Made by a program: the position numbers and the translations under genes. Positions 7,226-13,878 of a DNA stretch of 40,584 nucleotides are shown here, piece by piece. The notes below the pieces were generated by a model. It saw nothing but the letters and a program-made list of their open reading frames with translations, made no database searches and was not told the DNA's origin. The stretch is taken from NCBI GenBank assembly GCA_937900695.1, contig CALCFD010000024.1, forward strand, positions 1-40,584, written 5' to 3'. This DNA is from an uncultured Eubacterium sp. (GTDB lineage: Bacteria; Bacillota; Clostridia; Peptostreptococcales; Anaerovoracaceae). Numbering within the stretch: the stretch's first letter is position 1; every line of letters starts with the position of its first letter.

Positions 7226-7742
7226 TTATTCAAGTAAATTACTCATACATTCAAGAACAATTTCTTGTGATTCTTTAAACACGTCTTGATATGTATTCAT
7301 TGTGGTTATTACGTTTTTATGGACAAGCAAGGCTGAAACAGTTTTTACTGGTGCACCTGCTTCTAATGCTCTAGTTGCCCATGTATGCCTTAAGGCATGA
7401 ATACCATGATAAGGTATATCAAGTTCAGCACATACACGTTGCCAACGTTTTCTTGTGTTAGCTGATGCTATAATGCCATATCGAGTATTTGGTGCTACTA
7501 AGTTTCTATAATTGAGTTTCTTTATCGTAACTATTCTTAAACCCTTTTAAAACCTTAATTTGATTATCTGAAATATGCATGGTTCTTACACCTGCGTCTG
7601 TTTTAGTTTTATTTTGAATAATAGGACTTCCATGTAATTCGACAGAAGTTTTATTTATGCTAATGGTATGGGCTTTAAAATTAACACCATCCCATGCAAA
7701 AGCAACGGCTTCACCAAACCTCATACCATTAGATATGAAGAT
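7226..7742 (-). pseudogene. Tyrosine recombinase (phage integrase), truncated and frameshifted
   Basis: The C-terminal catalytic part of a phage integrase survives. It reads ISNGMRFGEAVAFAWDGV, which holds the first catalytic Arg, then HALRHTWATRALEAGAP, which holds the His-x-x-Arg box, and LLVHKNVITTMNTYQDVF, which holds the last His and the nucleophilic Tyr. A one-base frameshift near 7510 splits it: one frame runs to a stop at 7506 and the rest continues in another frame to the stop at 7226. The N-terminal half is missing because the sequence switches to head-gene DNA near 7735-7745. It cannot encode an active recombinase. Confidence 0.85.
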
Positions 7743-7745
7743 CTA

Positions 7746-8741
7746 ATGCGTGATGAATTAGGTGAATTACTAGAAAAAGGACTTATTCAAGGTAAGAACC
7801 CTCGTGTTTTAGCAAGAGAATTAAACAAAGTTTTTAACACTGGCAAATACAATTGTGAACGCCTGATGCGTACAGAGCTTACAAGAGTGCAGATTGAAGC
7901 ACAAAGGCAATCATATATAAAAAATGGCTTTAAAATGTATACTTTTATTGCCAATAGTGATTGTTGTGATGTTTGCAAAGCAATTACTGGCAAGCATTTT
8001 AATGTTGCAGATATGCTCGCAGGTACTAATGCACCTCCGATGCATCCACATTGCCGATGCAGTACTGCTCCGTATTCTGACGATAAAGAATACGAGGATT
8101 GGCTTGATTTTGTATCAAACGGTGGCACAACGGAAGAATGGGAAAAAATCAAATCCAATTCACAAGTTGAGCGTGGCGGTAGCAAACGCATAGGAACTAA
8201 TGAAGTTGATTTAAAATATATTGCATCAAAAGAATTTAGAAATAAGTTTAATAAGATAACAGACAATACTGCTGTCAATGATGCATTGAGAAACTATGCA
8301 ACAGCAATGCTCACACACAGAAATAGTACAGACGGTGAAGATTTATATATTATCAATGCCAAAACAGGCAAAATGCTAACAAGAAAAATTGCTGAAAAAG
8401 AAGAATTACAAGTTTCACTTGATAGAAAGGTTGTTGCCGAACTAAGACAAAACTATTTTGGCGAAATGATAGGCATTCACAATCACCCAACAAATGTGCC
8501 ACCAACAGGCAGTGATTTCACAACTGCTGGCTATCGTGGTTATAAATTTGGCATAGTAGTAACACATAGTGGCAAGATATATAAATACGAATGCGGCGAC
8601 AGACCATTTTTATCACTAGCGTTAGATGAAAGGATTGACAAATATACCCAAAAAGATTATAATCTTGACACAGAAAGTGCATATAAAAAGGCATTAGATG
8701 AATTTCAGAAAGAGTATGGTATAAAATGGGAAGAGATATAA
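7746..8741 (+). CDS. Phage head morphogenesis protein (SPP1 gp7-like), N-terminally truncated, with MPN-like C-terminus
   Basis: About 331 residues remain from the first ATG that lies in phage-like sequence. The frame extends upstream to 7668, but that part is antisense to the integrase relic. The gp7/Mu F-like minor head domain is shown by RLMRTELTRVQIEAQRQ and by the CxxC and PPMHPHCRC motif. The C-terminal region has GIHNHPTNVPPTGSDF, a His-x-His-Pro pattern with a downstream Asp like MPN/JAB or RadC metalloproteases. The missing N-terminus and the lack of a portal gene mark it as a relic of a deletion. Function today is unlikely. Confidence 0.75.
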   Translation: MRDELGELLEKGLIQGKNPRVLARELNKVFNTGKYNCERLMRTELTRVQIEAQRQSYIKNGFKMYTFIANSDCCDVCKAITGKHFNVADMLAGTNAPPMHPHCRCSTAPYSDDKEYEDWLDFVSNGGTTEEWEKIKSNSQVERGGSKRIGTNEVDLKYIASKEFRNKFNKITDNTAVNDALRNYATAMLTHRNSTDGEDLYIINAKTGKMLTRKIAEKEELQVSLDRKVVAELRQNYFGEMIGIHNHPTNVPPTGSDFTTAGYRGYKFGIVVTHSGKIYKYECGDRPFLSLALDERIDKYTQKDYNLDTESAYKKALDEFQKEYGIKWEEI

Positions 8742-8896
8742 ATAAAAATCCAAACATTGTCATTGTTGATGGTAAAGAAATGTTAGTACAGCATGATTAT
8801 GTTGTTTCAACAAACAGAACTATCGAAGAAATTGACAAAAGCATTCAAAAGTTAAAAGAAGAAAGTGACAAGTTGACAGATTGGCTTGAAGCATAG
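8726..8896 (+). CDS. Small phage protein, unknown function
   Basis: A 56-residue protein overlapping the end of the head gene by 16 bases in another frame. It has a beta-like start (NIVIVDGKEMLVQHDYVV) and a helical, charged second half (EEIDKSIQKLKEESDKL). The tight overlap and the terminator directly behind support a real gene of the phage operon. I do not recognise the family. Confidence 0.55.
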   Translation: MGRDINKNPNIVIVDGKEMLVQHDYVVSTNRTIEEIDKSIQKLKEESDKLTDWLEA

Positions 8897-8932
8897 AAAG
8901 CACCCTTTCAGATGTGGAAGCGGTGCTTTTTT
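8897..8932 (+). terminator. Intrinsic terminator within the phage block
   Basis: AAAGCACC (8897-8904) pairs with GGTGCTTT (8922-8929), followed by more T residues. It begins right after the stop codon of the small phage gene. Confidence 0.75.
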
Positions 8933-8956
8933 GTACAAATTTTTAAGGAGAAATAT

Positions 8957-9182
8957 ATGATTCAATATAAAACACAAGAAGAAATACAAGAAAAATGGAT
9001 ACAAGCAATTAAATACTGTGGGCAGTCTCTTATAGATAATGCGGAAAAAAATAGCTGGAGATTATGATTTGCAGACAAGTGTAACTATTTCAATGGAATT
9101 AGTTCCTAATGAGCCAGTAGAAATATGCATTAATACTCGCTATTTACCAAAATCACAAAATAAAACTATAATTACTTTATAG
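8957..9182 (+). pseudogene. Small phage gene broken by a frameshift in an A tract
   Basis: The reading frame starts at 8957 behind AAGGAG and encodes MIQYKTQEEIQEKW and onward for 36 residues before a stop. Removing one A from the A7 run at 9045-9051 joins it to a second open stretch (KIAGDYDLQTSVTISMELV, ending at 9182), giving a 74-residue protein. It lies between a terminator and the Prp gene. It is either a decaying gene, a slippery site or a base-call error; the product is unrecognised. Confidence 0.55.
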
Positions 9183-9191
9183 GGTGGTTAT

Positions 9192-9509
9192 ATGATTAAG
9201 ATAACAATAACAAACAATAAAATAAGCGTTATAGGTCATGCAGAATATGCACCGCACGGTCAAGATATCGTTTGTGCAGCTGTTTCTGCCCTTTTACAAA
9301 CTTTTATTATGTCGGTAGAAGAATTGACCGATGACAAAATAATATGCGACATATCGGCAGGAAATGCCGATATAAAGTACAAGGAACTATCACAGCAATC
9401 AATGCTACTGATGAGTTCCTTTTTTATTGGAATTCGAGCCATAGCGGCAGAATATCCACAGTACATACATATTGAGCAGGCGTGTAACTCGTTAAAAGAT
9501 ACGGATTAA
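9192..9509 (+). CDS. prp: Prp-type cysteine protease (phage copy)
   Basis: A 105-residue member of the Prp family, which in Firmicutes trims the N-terminal extension of ribosomal protein L27. The family signature is clear: GHAEYAPHGQDIVCAAVSAL with catalytic His16 and Cys28. Here it lies in the phage block, 37 bases before the scaffold gene, not beside rpmA/rplU as the host gene does. Both the scaffold and the capsid fragment that follow begin with an NLQLFA motif resembling the known Prp site LQFFA, so it probably matured phage head proteins. The gene looks intact and has a ribosome binding site (GGGTGG). Confidence 0.85.
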   Translation: MIKITITNNKISVIGHAEYAPHGQDIVCAAVSALLQTFIMSVEELTDDKIICDISAGNADIKYKELSQQSMLLMSSFFIGIRAIAAEYPQYIHIEQACNSLKDTD

Positions 9510-9546
9510 ATAAACAAGCTAAAGTTTAAAAAAATAGGAGGAAGTT

Positions 9547-10140
9547 ATGAAAAAGAAAGCATTCAATTTACAGCTATTTGCTGAACCATCAGAGCCAAAG
9601 CCAGCCGAACCAACTGCAGAGCCAAAAGAGCCAACAGAACCGACAGGTGAAAAAAAGTATACTGATGATGTCGATAAGATTTTGAATAAAAAATTTGCAA
9701 AGTGGCAAGCACAGCAGGACAAGGCTATTAAAGAAGCTGAAAAGCTTGCAACGATGGATGCAAAGCAAAAGGCAGAATATGAAAAAGAGCAGATGCAAAA
9801 AGAACTTGACGAATACAAAAGAAAAGATGCTCTTGCATCAATGACAAATACAGCTAGAAACATGCTTGCAGATGCGAATATTTCGGTTTCTGATGAGCTA
9901 TTATCAGTTATGGTTACAACTGATGCAGATGAAACAAAAGCAGCAATTGATGCGTTCAAAGATGCATTTAATGCAGCAGTGGAAAAAGCAGTTAAGGAAA
10001 AATTAAAGGGAGAACCACCAACTAAAGGTGGTACACCTAACTTTGTTTCAACACTAACAAAAGAGCAGATAATGGCAATTAAAGATCCTGAGCTAAGGCA
10101 GAAAAGAACGCTAGAGAACAAAGAGCTATTTAATTTTTAG
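9547..10140 (+). CDS. Phage capsid scaffolding protein (DUF4355/GP20-like)
   Basis: A 197-residue protein placed directly before the capsid gene, as scaffolds are. After an NLQLFA leader (residues 7-12) come a proline- and glutamate-rich low-complexity stretch (about 13-36), a long charged coiled coil (about 40-95) and a C-terminal segment ending in KRTLENKELFNF. Scaffold proteins guide capsid assembly and then leave the head. The ribosome binding site AGGAGG is good. The NLQLFA leader is shared with the next gene and fits the phage Prp protease upstream. The gene is intact though its phage is not. Confidence 0.8.
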   Translation: MKKKAFNLQLFAEPSEPKPAEPTAEPKEPTEPTGEKKYTDDVDKILNKKFAKWQAQQDKAIKEAEKLATMDAKQKAEYEKEQMQKELDEYKRKDALASMTNTARNMLADANISVSDELLSVMVTTDADETKAAIDAFKDAFNAAVEKAVKEKLKGEPPTKGGTPNFVSTLTKEQIMAIKDPELRQKRTLENKELFNF

Positions 10141-10151
10141 GAGGAAAAGAT

Positions 10152-10415
10152 ATGAACAAGAACAAAATGAACTTACAGCTATTTGCAGTTGACAAAAAAA
10201 CAGTAAAATCTGCACTTCTAACAAAAGTTAGAGATGTAGACTTCACAGAAAGATTTTCAACAAGCATTGAAACATTAATGAAAATGTTAGGTACAACAAG
10301 AAAGATCGAGAAAAAGGTTGGAGAAGTGCTTAAAGCATATAAGGTTAAGGGAACACTTGAAGATGGGAAAGTTGCAGAAGGTGAAGTTGTTGAAATAATT
10401 GTCCGCCGGCTTTAA
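10152..10415 (+). pseudogene. Major capsid protein, N-terminal fragment
   Basis: Only about the first 80 codons of a phage major capsid gene remain, out of roughly 300 usual. The start carries NLQLFAVDKK, then a segment reading VRDVDFTERFSTSIETLMKM and AEGEVVEI, typical of the N-arm of HK97-fold capsid proteins in Firmicute prophages. The frame then runs into unrelated DNA near 10398 and stops after a few foreign codons. It marks the right deletion endpoint of the prophage. Its ribosome binding site (AGGAGG) is intact, so a short peptide could be made. Confidence 0.75.
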
Positions 10416-10447
10416 AGATTACTTGGTAAAAACGTAAGCAGGCGGAC
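10401..10447. repeat. GC-rich inverted repeat at the prophage junction
   Basis: GTCCGCCGGCT (10401-10411) and AGCAGGCGGAC (10437-10447) form an 11-bp inverted repeat with one mismatch and a 25-base loop. It begins exactly where the capsid gene breaks off and is unusually GC-rich for this window. There is no T run after it. It could be the end of a lost element or a structured RNA; I cannot tell. Confidence 0.6.
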
Positions 10448-10621
10448 GAATCTTACTGTTTTTAGGAAATGTACTGCTTTTGAAGGATTCAGAGGGTTAA
10501 TTTAAATGAGTTAATGCCACTGTCTTATATAAGCACCTCAATCTACTGCCCTAAGTTAATGCCCCCATGTAAGAGACTGCGTCAAGTTAGGGCTTGTTTT
10601 AGTATTATAATTAAAACCAAT
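10416..10621. other. Short region between prophage remnant and PH-domain gene
   Basis: No gene is visible. A direct repeat AGTTAATGCC occurs at 10509-10518 and 10554-10563, 45 bases apart. The inverted repeat above overlaps its left end. This may be debris of an excised or deleted element. Confidence 0.5.
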
Positions 10622-10999
10622 TTATAATATACCTTCAGCAAGTAATCGTTCAAATTTGAAGATATCTATATCCTTTGTAAGACCTATTTTTATGTAGCCG
10701 GCTTTTGTCCAAAGCTCTACTTCAGTACCTATGTCAAGAGGGCTATTGCCGGCACAGTCCTTAGTTGACCACATTACGATAGAAGAGTAAGGCAGTGAAA
10801 AAATCTTGGCATCTTCATCAGATATGCCATCTCTATTTTTGACAATCAGTCTTTTATTGGTGAAGATAGCAATATCGATTAAAGTCTTATAAGTTGTGAT
10901 GATTTTTTCGCCAGGAACTAACACGTTTTTATCATTAAAAGAAGCATCAGACTCCTGGAAAAAATTCCATTCTGCTATGGGTTTTATATTTTCTGTCAT
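10622..10999 (-). CDS. Bacterial PH-domain protein
   Basis: A 125-residue single-domain protein of the bacterial PH family (PF08000-like). The strand pattern VLVPGEKIITTYKTLIDIAI, then FTNKRLIVKN and SLPYSSIVMW matches that fold. Its cellular role is unknown. It starts behind AGGAGG, 8 bases after the end of sfsA, so the two form an operon on the minus strand. No signal peptide or membrane segment is present. Confidence 0.8.
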   Translation of the reverse strand: MTENIKPIAEWNFFQESDASFNDKNVLVPGEKIITTYKTLIDIAIFTNKRLIVKNRDGISDEDAKIFSLPYSSIVMWSTKDCAGNSPLDIGTEVELWTKAGYIKIGLTKDIDIFKFERLLAEGIL

Positions 11000-11007
11000 A
11001 TATCCTC

Positions 11008-11724
11008 CTAGTATTCTTCAAGCTTTATAGGGATTTGTTTATTAATTGTTAGAGTGTCAGGCGAAACTGAGCAATCATAAGCTAAAATATGGACCCCTGC
11101 ATTTTTAGCAGCGATTAAGGTTTCTGCAAATTCCCTGTGAGTGTCATAATTTGGTGTAAATAATTTCATGCCCTGGATTTGAACTACGAAAATCGCGTAA
11201 GCTTCAAAACCGGCAAGTTTAGTGTCTATAAGCTCGTGAAGATGCTTTACTCCTCGCTCTGTTGGAGCATCTGGAAATCTAACGATTCCATCCTTTTCTA
11301 AGGTTACACCTTTTACTTCTATATATCCCTTTTTACCATTTGCATCTTCAACATAAAAATCAAATCTGGAGTTTTTGTATTTTTGCTCACCTTTTATAAT
11401 AGATAGCTGGCTCATATTTGGAAGTTTTATTGTGCCATCTTTTAAGGCCTCCATAACTACCTTGTTTGGAGATTGGCTATCCATATTTATCACCAATTTG
11501 CCTTTTTCTTTAAAAACAGAAATCAAAGAGTAGCGCAATTTGCGTGTTCCCATGCGGTTTTTAAAATCTTCCATATAAACAGTAGCGCCAGGAATAAGTA
11601 GTTCTTTGCATCTACCGGTGTTTTTTACATGAACTTTTTCATCATGGCCATCTATGTCAACTATAGCTATAAATCTATTAGGTCTACTTACAAATTTTCC
11701 TTTTACTATATTTGAATAAATCAT
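11008..11724 (-). CDS. sfsA: SfsA family protein
   Basis: A 238-residue member of the SfsA family (sugar fermentation stimulation protein). The N-terminal OB-like part carries VKNTGRCKELLIPGATVYM, and the C-terminal nuclease-like part carries RFDFYVEDANGKKGYIEVKG, with acidic residues and a Lys arranged as in PD-(D/E)xK enzymes. In E. coli SfsA is described as a DNA-binding protein affecting maltose genes, but the biochemical role is unclear. The start follows AGGAG by 7 bases. It leads a two-gene unit with the PH-domain gene and diverges from mraZ. Confidence 0.92.
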   Translation of the reverse strand: MIYSNIVKGKFVSRPNRFIAIVDIDGHDEKVHVKNTGRCKELLIPGATVYMEDFKNRMGTRKLRYSLISVFKEKGKLVINMDSQSPNKVVMEALKDGTIKLPNMSQLSIIKGEQKYKNSRFDFYVEDANGKKGYIEVKGVTLEKDGIVRFPDAPTERGVKHLHELIDTKLAGFEAYAIFVVQIQGMKLFTPNYDTHREFAETLIAAKNAGVHILAYDCSVSPDTLTINKQIPIKLEEY

Positions 11725-11756
11725 TTTAATCTCCTAATTTTTAATGAATAGATTTT

Positions 11757-11785
11757 ATTATACCACGGATATTAATGGTTTTAAA
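11757..11785 (-). promoter_or_regulatory. Promoter of sfsA and the PH-domain gene
   Basis: On the minus strand there is TTTAAA (11780-11785), a 17-base spacer and TATAAT (11757-11762) preceded by TGG, resembling an extended -10. It lies about 35 bases before the sfsA start. Confidence 0.6.
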
Positions 11786-11853
11786 GAAAATCGAATATAT
11801 TGTGGTGAAATGTTTGTTATGACACTAAATATGGGTTTATTGCATTTTTAAAA

Positions 11854-11876
11854 GTGGTTAAAGTGGATGAAGGTGG
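11854..11876 (+). promoter_or_regulatory. Upstream cluster of three MraZ-type boxes
   Basis: GTGG occurs at 11854, 11863 and 11873, each preceded by A-rich bases (AAAGTGGTTA, AAGTGGATGA, AGGTGGAGAT), at 9- and 10-base spacing. MraZ regulators bind short direct repeats of this kind spaced one helical turn apart. This cluster is about 70 bases upstream of the promoter-overlapping one. Confidence 0.65.
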
Positions 11877-11917
11877 AGATAAAAAGACTTAGTTTCCCAT
11901 TTTTGATAGAAAAATAA

Positions 11918-11963
11918 TTGAAAAGTGGAGTAAAGTGGAGTAAAATGGATATACCAAAAGTGG
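11918..11963 (+). promoter_or_regulatory. dcw promoter overlapped by MraZ boxes
   Basis: TTGAAA (11918-11923), a 17-base spacer and TAAAAT (11941-11946) form a good promoter. Its spacer holds AAAGTGGAGT twice, with GTGG at 11925 and 11935, a variant ATGG at 11945 and another GTGG at 11960. Boxes inside the promoter fit repression by MraZ, as known for MraZ autoregulation in other bacteria. Transcription would start near 11953, about 60 bases before mraZ. Confidence 0.75.
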
Positions 11964-12012
11964 CTTATTATGCCCAAAAATAAAAATAATCTATCGAAAG
12001 GAGGCAAATCTC

Positions 12013-12444
12013 ATGTTTATGGGGACTTATCAAAACTCAATAGATGCTAAGTATCGTATGATAGTTCCTGCTAAATTTAGAGAGGAGCTAGGCGATAAGG
12101 TTGTTTTAACACTTGGTATTGATAATTGCTTATATCTTTATCCTATGAAGGAATGGGAGAGTTTCATAGAAAAGCTTTCCGAGCTACCTATTTCAGATAA
12201 AAAAGCAAGAAAATTTTCTCGTAGCTTCACTGGAAATGCAGAAGAATGTGAAGTAGATAAACAGGGACGTTTAACAATTCCTGCAAATTTGAGAGACAAG
12301 GTAAGCATTACTAAAGAGCTAACAACTGTAGGTTGTGTTAAGAAAATTGAAATTTGGAGTCGTGAGGTTTACGAATCTGACGATGAAGATGTGCAGATGA
12401 CAAACGCTGAAGTAGCAGAAGGAATGATAGAATATGGAATTTAA
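12013..12444 (+). CDS. mraZ: Transcriptional regulator MraZ
   Basis: First gene of the division and cell-wall cluster; a 143-residue DNA-binding protein that forms ring-shaped oligomers and regulates its own operon. Two SpoVT/AbrB-like halves are visible: GTYQNSIDAKYRMIVPAKFR (residues 4-23) and AEECEVDKQGRLTIPANLR, each with the DxKGRxxxPxxxR-type pattern. AGGAGG lies 8 bases before the ATG. Direct repeats that look like its binding sites lie in the promoter. It overlaps rsmH by 11 bases. Confidence 0.95.
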   Translation: MFMGTYQNSIDAKYRMIVPAKFREELGDKVVLTLGIDNCLYLYPMKEWESFIEKLSELPISDKKARKFSRSFTGNAEECEVDKQGRLTIPANLRDKVSITKELTTVGCVKKIEIWSREVYESDDEDVQMTNAEVAEGMIEYGI

Positions 12445-13369
12445 ACATAAGTCAGTACTCTTAGATGAGTGTATAGAAAATTTAAATATTAAGCCAGATG
12501 GTATTTATGTGGATGGTACATTAGGTGGTGGTGGCCATAGTTCAGAAATTTGTGCTAGATTAAGTGAAAATGGTACGCTAATTGGTATTGATAGAGACCA
12601 AGACGCCTTAAATGCAGCATCTAAAAGATTAGAAAAGTATAATTGTAATAAGATATTTGTTCAAAGCAATTATTCTGATATAAAAAACGTATTAGAAGAG
12701 CAGGGAATAGACGGCATAGATGGAGCCCTTTTAGACTTGGGAGTTTCCTCATTTCAGTTAGACAATGCAGAGAGAGGATTTTCATATATGCAGAAGGCTC
12801 CTCTTGATATGCGTATGAATCAGGATGATACTTTTACTGCTTATGAAGTGGTAAATGATTATTCTGAAAGTGATCTTTTTAATATTATTAAAAAATATGG
12901 CGAGGAAAAATGGGCAAGTAGAATTGCAAAGTTTATAGTCAAAGCTCGTAAGGAAAAACCAATTGAAGATACGCAAGAGCTTGTAGAGATAATTAAGGCT
13001 GCCATTCCTGCTAAAGCAAGAAGAGAAGGCCCTCATCCTGCAAAGAGAACTTTCCAAGCTATAAGGATAGAAGTAAACGATGAATTAGGACAACTTGAAA
13101 GAGCTATTGGAGATTTTTGTGATGTTTTAAACAAGGAAGGGAGATTTTGTGTAATCAGTTTCCACAGTTTAGAGGATAGGATTGTAAAGGAAATTTTCAA
13201 TGATAGATTTGATCCATGCACATGTCCTAAGGAGTTTCCAATTTGCGTATGTGGCAAGGTTGCGCAGGTTAAAAAGATAACTAAAAAACCGATAGTTTCA
13301 ACAGATGAAGAATTAGAAGAAAACCCAAGAGCAAGGAGTGCAAAGTTAAGGGTTATTGAAAAAATATAA
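12434..13369 (+). CDS. rsmH: 16S rRNA (cytosine-1402-N4)-methyltransferase
   Basis: Methylates C1402 of 16S rRNA at the decoding site using S-adenosylmethionine; formerly mraW. The 311-residue protein has the SAM-binding loop VDGTLGGGGHSSEIC near residues 24-38, LDLGVSSFQLD and the C-terminal SFHSLEDRIVK. The start overlaps the end of mraZ, giving translational coupling. Length and position second in the cluster are standard. Confidence 0.97.
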   Translation: MEFKHKSVLLDECIENLNIKPDGIYVDGTLGGGGHSSEICARLSENGTLIGIDRDQDALNAASKRLEKYNCNKIFVQSNYSDIKNVLEEQGIDGIDGALLDLGVSSFQLDNAERGFSYMQKAPLDMRMNQDDTFTAYEVVNDYSESDLFNIIKKYGEEKWASRIAKFIVKARKEKPIEDTQELVEIIKAAIPAKARREGPHPAKRTFQAIRIEVNDELGQLERAIGDFCDVLNKEGRFCVISFHSLEDRIVKEIFNDRFDPCTCPKEFPICVCGKVAQVKKITKKPIVSTDEELEENPRARSAKLRVIEKI

Positions 13370-13379
13370 GGAGAAATAA

Positions 13380-13796
13380 ATGTTAGCAGAAAGAGTTTAC
13401 ACGCCGGAATATGCTCCTGTCAGAGAAAAAAGCGTAAGACCTGTACAAAAAAAGAAATCAAATACGTTATTAAATCGCAAAACAAAAATTCGTATGATTG
13501 CTGCTATTGTGATTATTAGTGCATTATTCATTGCGGCTGTAGTTACTACAACAATTACTGCTGGATTAGCATATACAAATAGCAAAATACAATCAGAAAA
13601 TGATAAGATTGCCAACGAAATCAAGGATATAAAAATTGAGATGAAAGGTTCAGCTAATATAGGCACTATCGAAAAGATGGCAACTAAAAAGTTGGGAATG
13701 GTATATCCTGTGGGCTCACAATTTGTGAAACTACATAATGATAGTAAGGGGATGGAGAATTTTGCTGCAGCTCTTAAAAAAGAAGCCTTTAATTAA
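13380..13796 (+). CDS. ftsL: FtsL-like division protein
   Basis: A small bitopic division protein of 138 residues, expected to form a complex with FtsQ/DivIB and FtsB/DivIC at the septum. It has a basic cytoplasmic N-terminus (residues 1-38), one membrane segment (about 39-62) and an extracytoplasmic coiled coil (SENDKIANEIKDIKIEMK). Sequence conservation in this family is low, so the call leans on topology and on its place between rsmH and the transpeptidase gene. AAGGAG lies 7 bases before the start. Confidence 0.85.
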   Translation: MLAERVYTPEYAPVREKSVRPVQKKKSNTLLNRKTKIRMIAAIVIISALFIAAVVTTTITAGLAYTNSKIQSENDKIANEIKDIKIEMKGSANIGTIEKMATKKLGMVYPVGSQFVKLHNDSKGMENFAAALKKEAFN

Positions 13797-13820
13797 TAGC
13801 TGCGTAAATATATTAAATAC

Positions 13821-13868
13821 AGGGTTGGACAGCTTAGTTATTAGAATATAAGGTCCAACCTTTTTTTT
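13821..13868 (+). terminator. Terminator-like hairpin inside the dcw cluster
   Basis: GGTTGGAC (13823-13830) pairs with GTCCAACC (13853-13860); an inner CTTA/TAAG pairing (13833-13836 and 13849-13852) extends the stem. Eight T residues follow at 13861-13868. This is the form of an intrinsic terminator, yet it stands between ftsL and the transpeptidase gene, whose ribosome binding site starts right behind the T run. It may act as a partial terminator or attenuator. Confidence 0.75.
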
Positions 13869-13878
13869 GGGAGACGTG

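Larger units (their letters stand above)
7226..10415. mobile_element. Decayed prophage remnant
   Basis: A block of phage-type genes is lodged between ychF and the sfsA unit. It contains an integrase relic (minus strand) and, on the plus strand, a truncated head-morphogenesis protein, two small genes, a Prp protease, a DUF4355-type scaffold and the first 80 or so codons of a major capsid gene. Regulation, replication, packaging, tail and lysis genes are missing. The order of the structural genes matches a tailed phage, so large deletions on both sides of the head block explain what remains. Confidence 0.88.

Noticed and set aside
7787..8278. A 163-codon open frame on the minus strand
   Set aside because: Antisense to the head-morphogenesis gene, with no recognisable domain.
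9519..10121. A 200-codon open frame on the minus strand
   Set aside because: It is fully antisense to the scaffold gene, is a low-complexity Ser/Phe-rich product and has no ribosome binding site.
10401..10447. Possible tRNA or tmRNA fragment at an attachment site
   Set aside because: The 7-bp outer stem suggested an acceptor stem, but 47 bases is too short and no T-loop or anticodon arm is present.
13867..13878. Earlier TTG start for the septal transpeptidase
   Set aside because: It overlaps the T run of the hairpin and would place the ribosome binding site inside the stem; the ATG at 13879 follows GGGAG properly.
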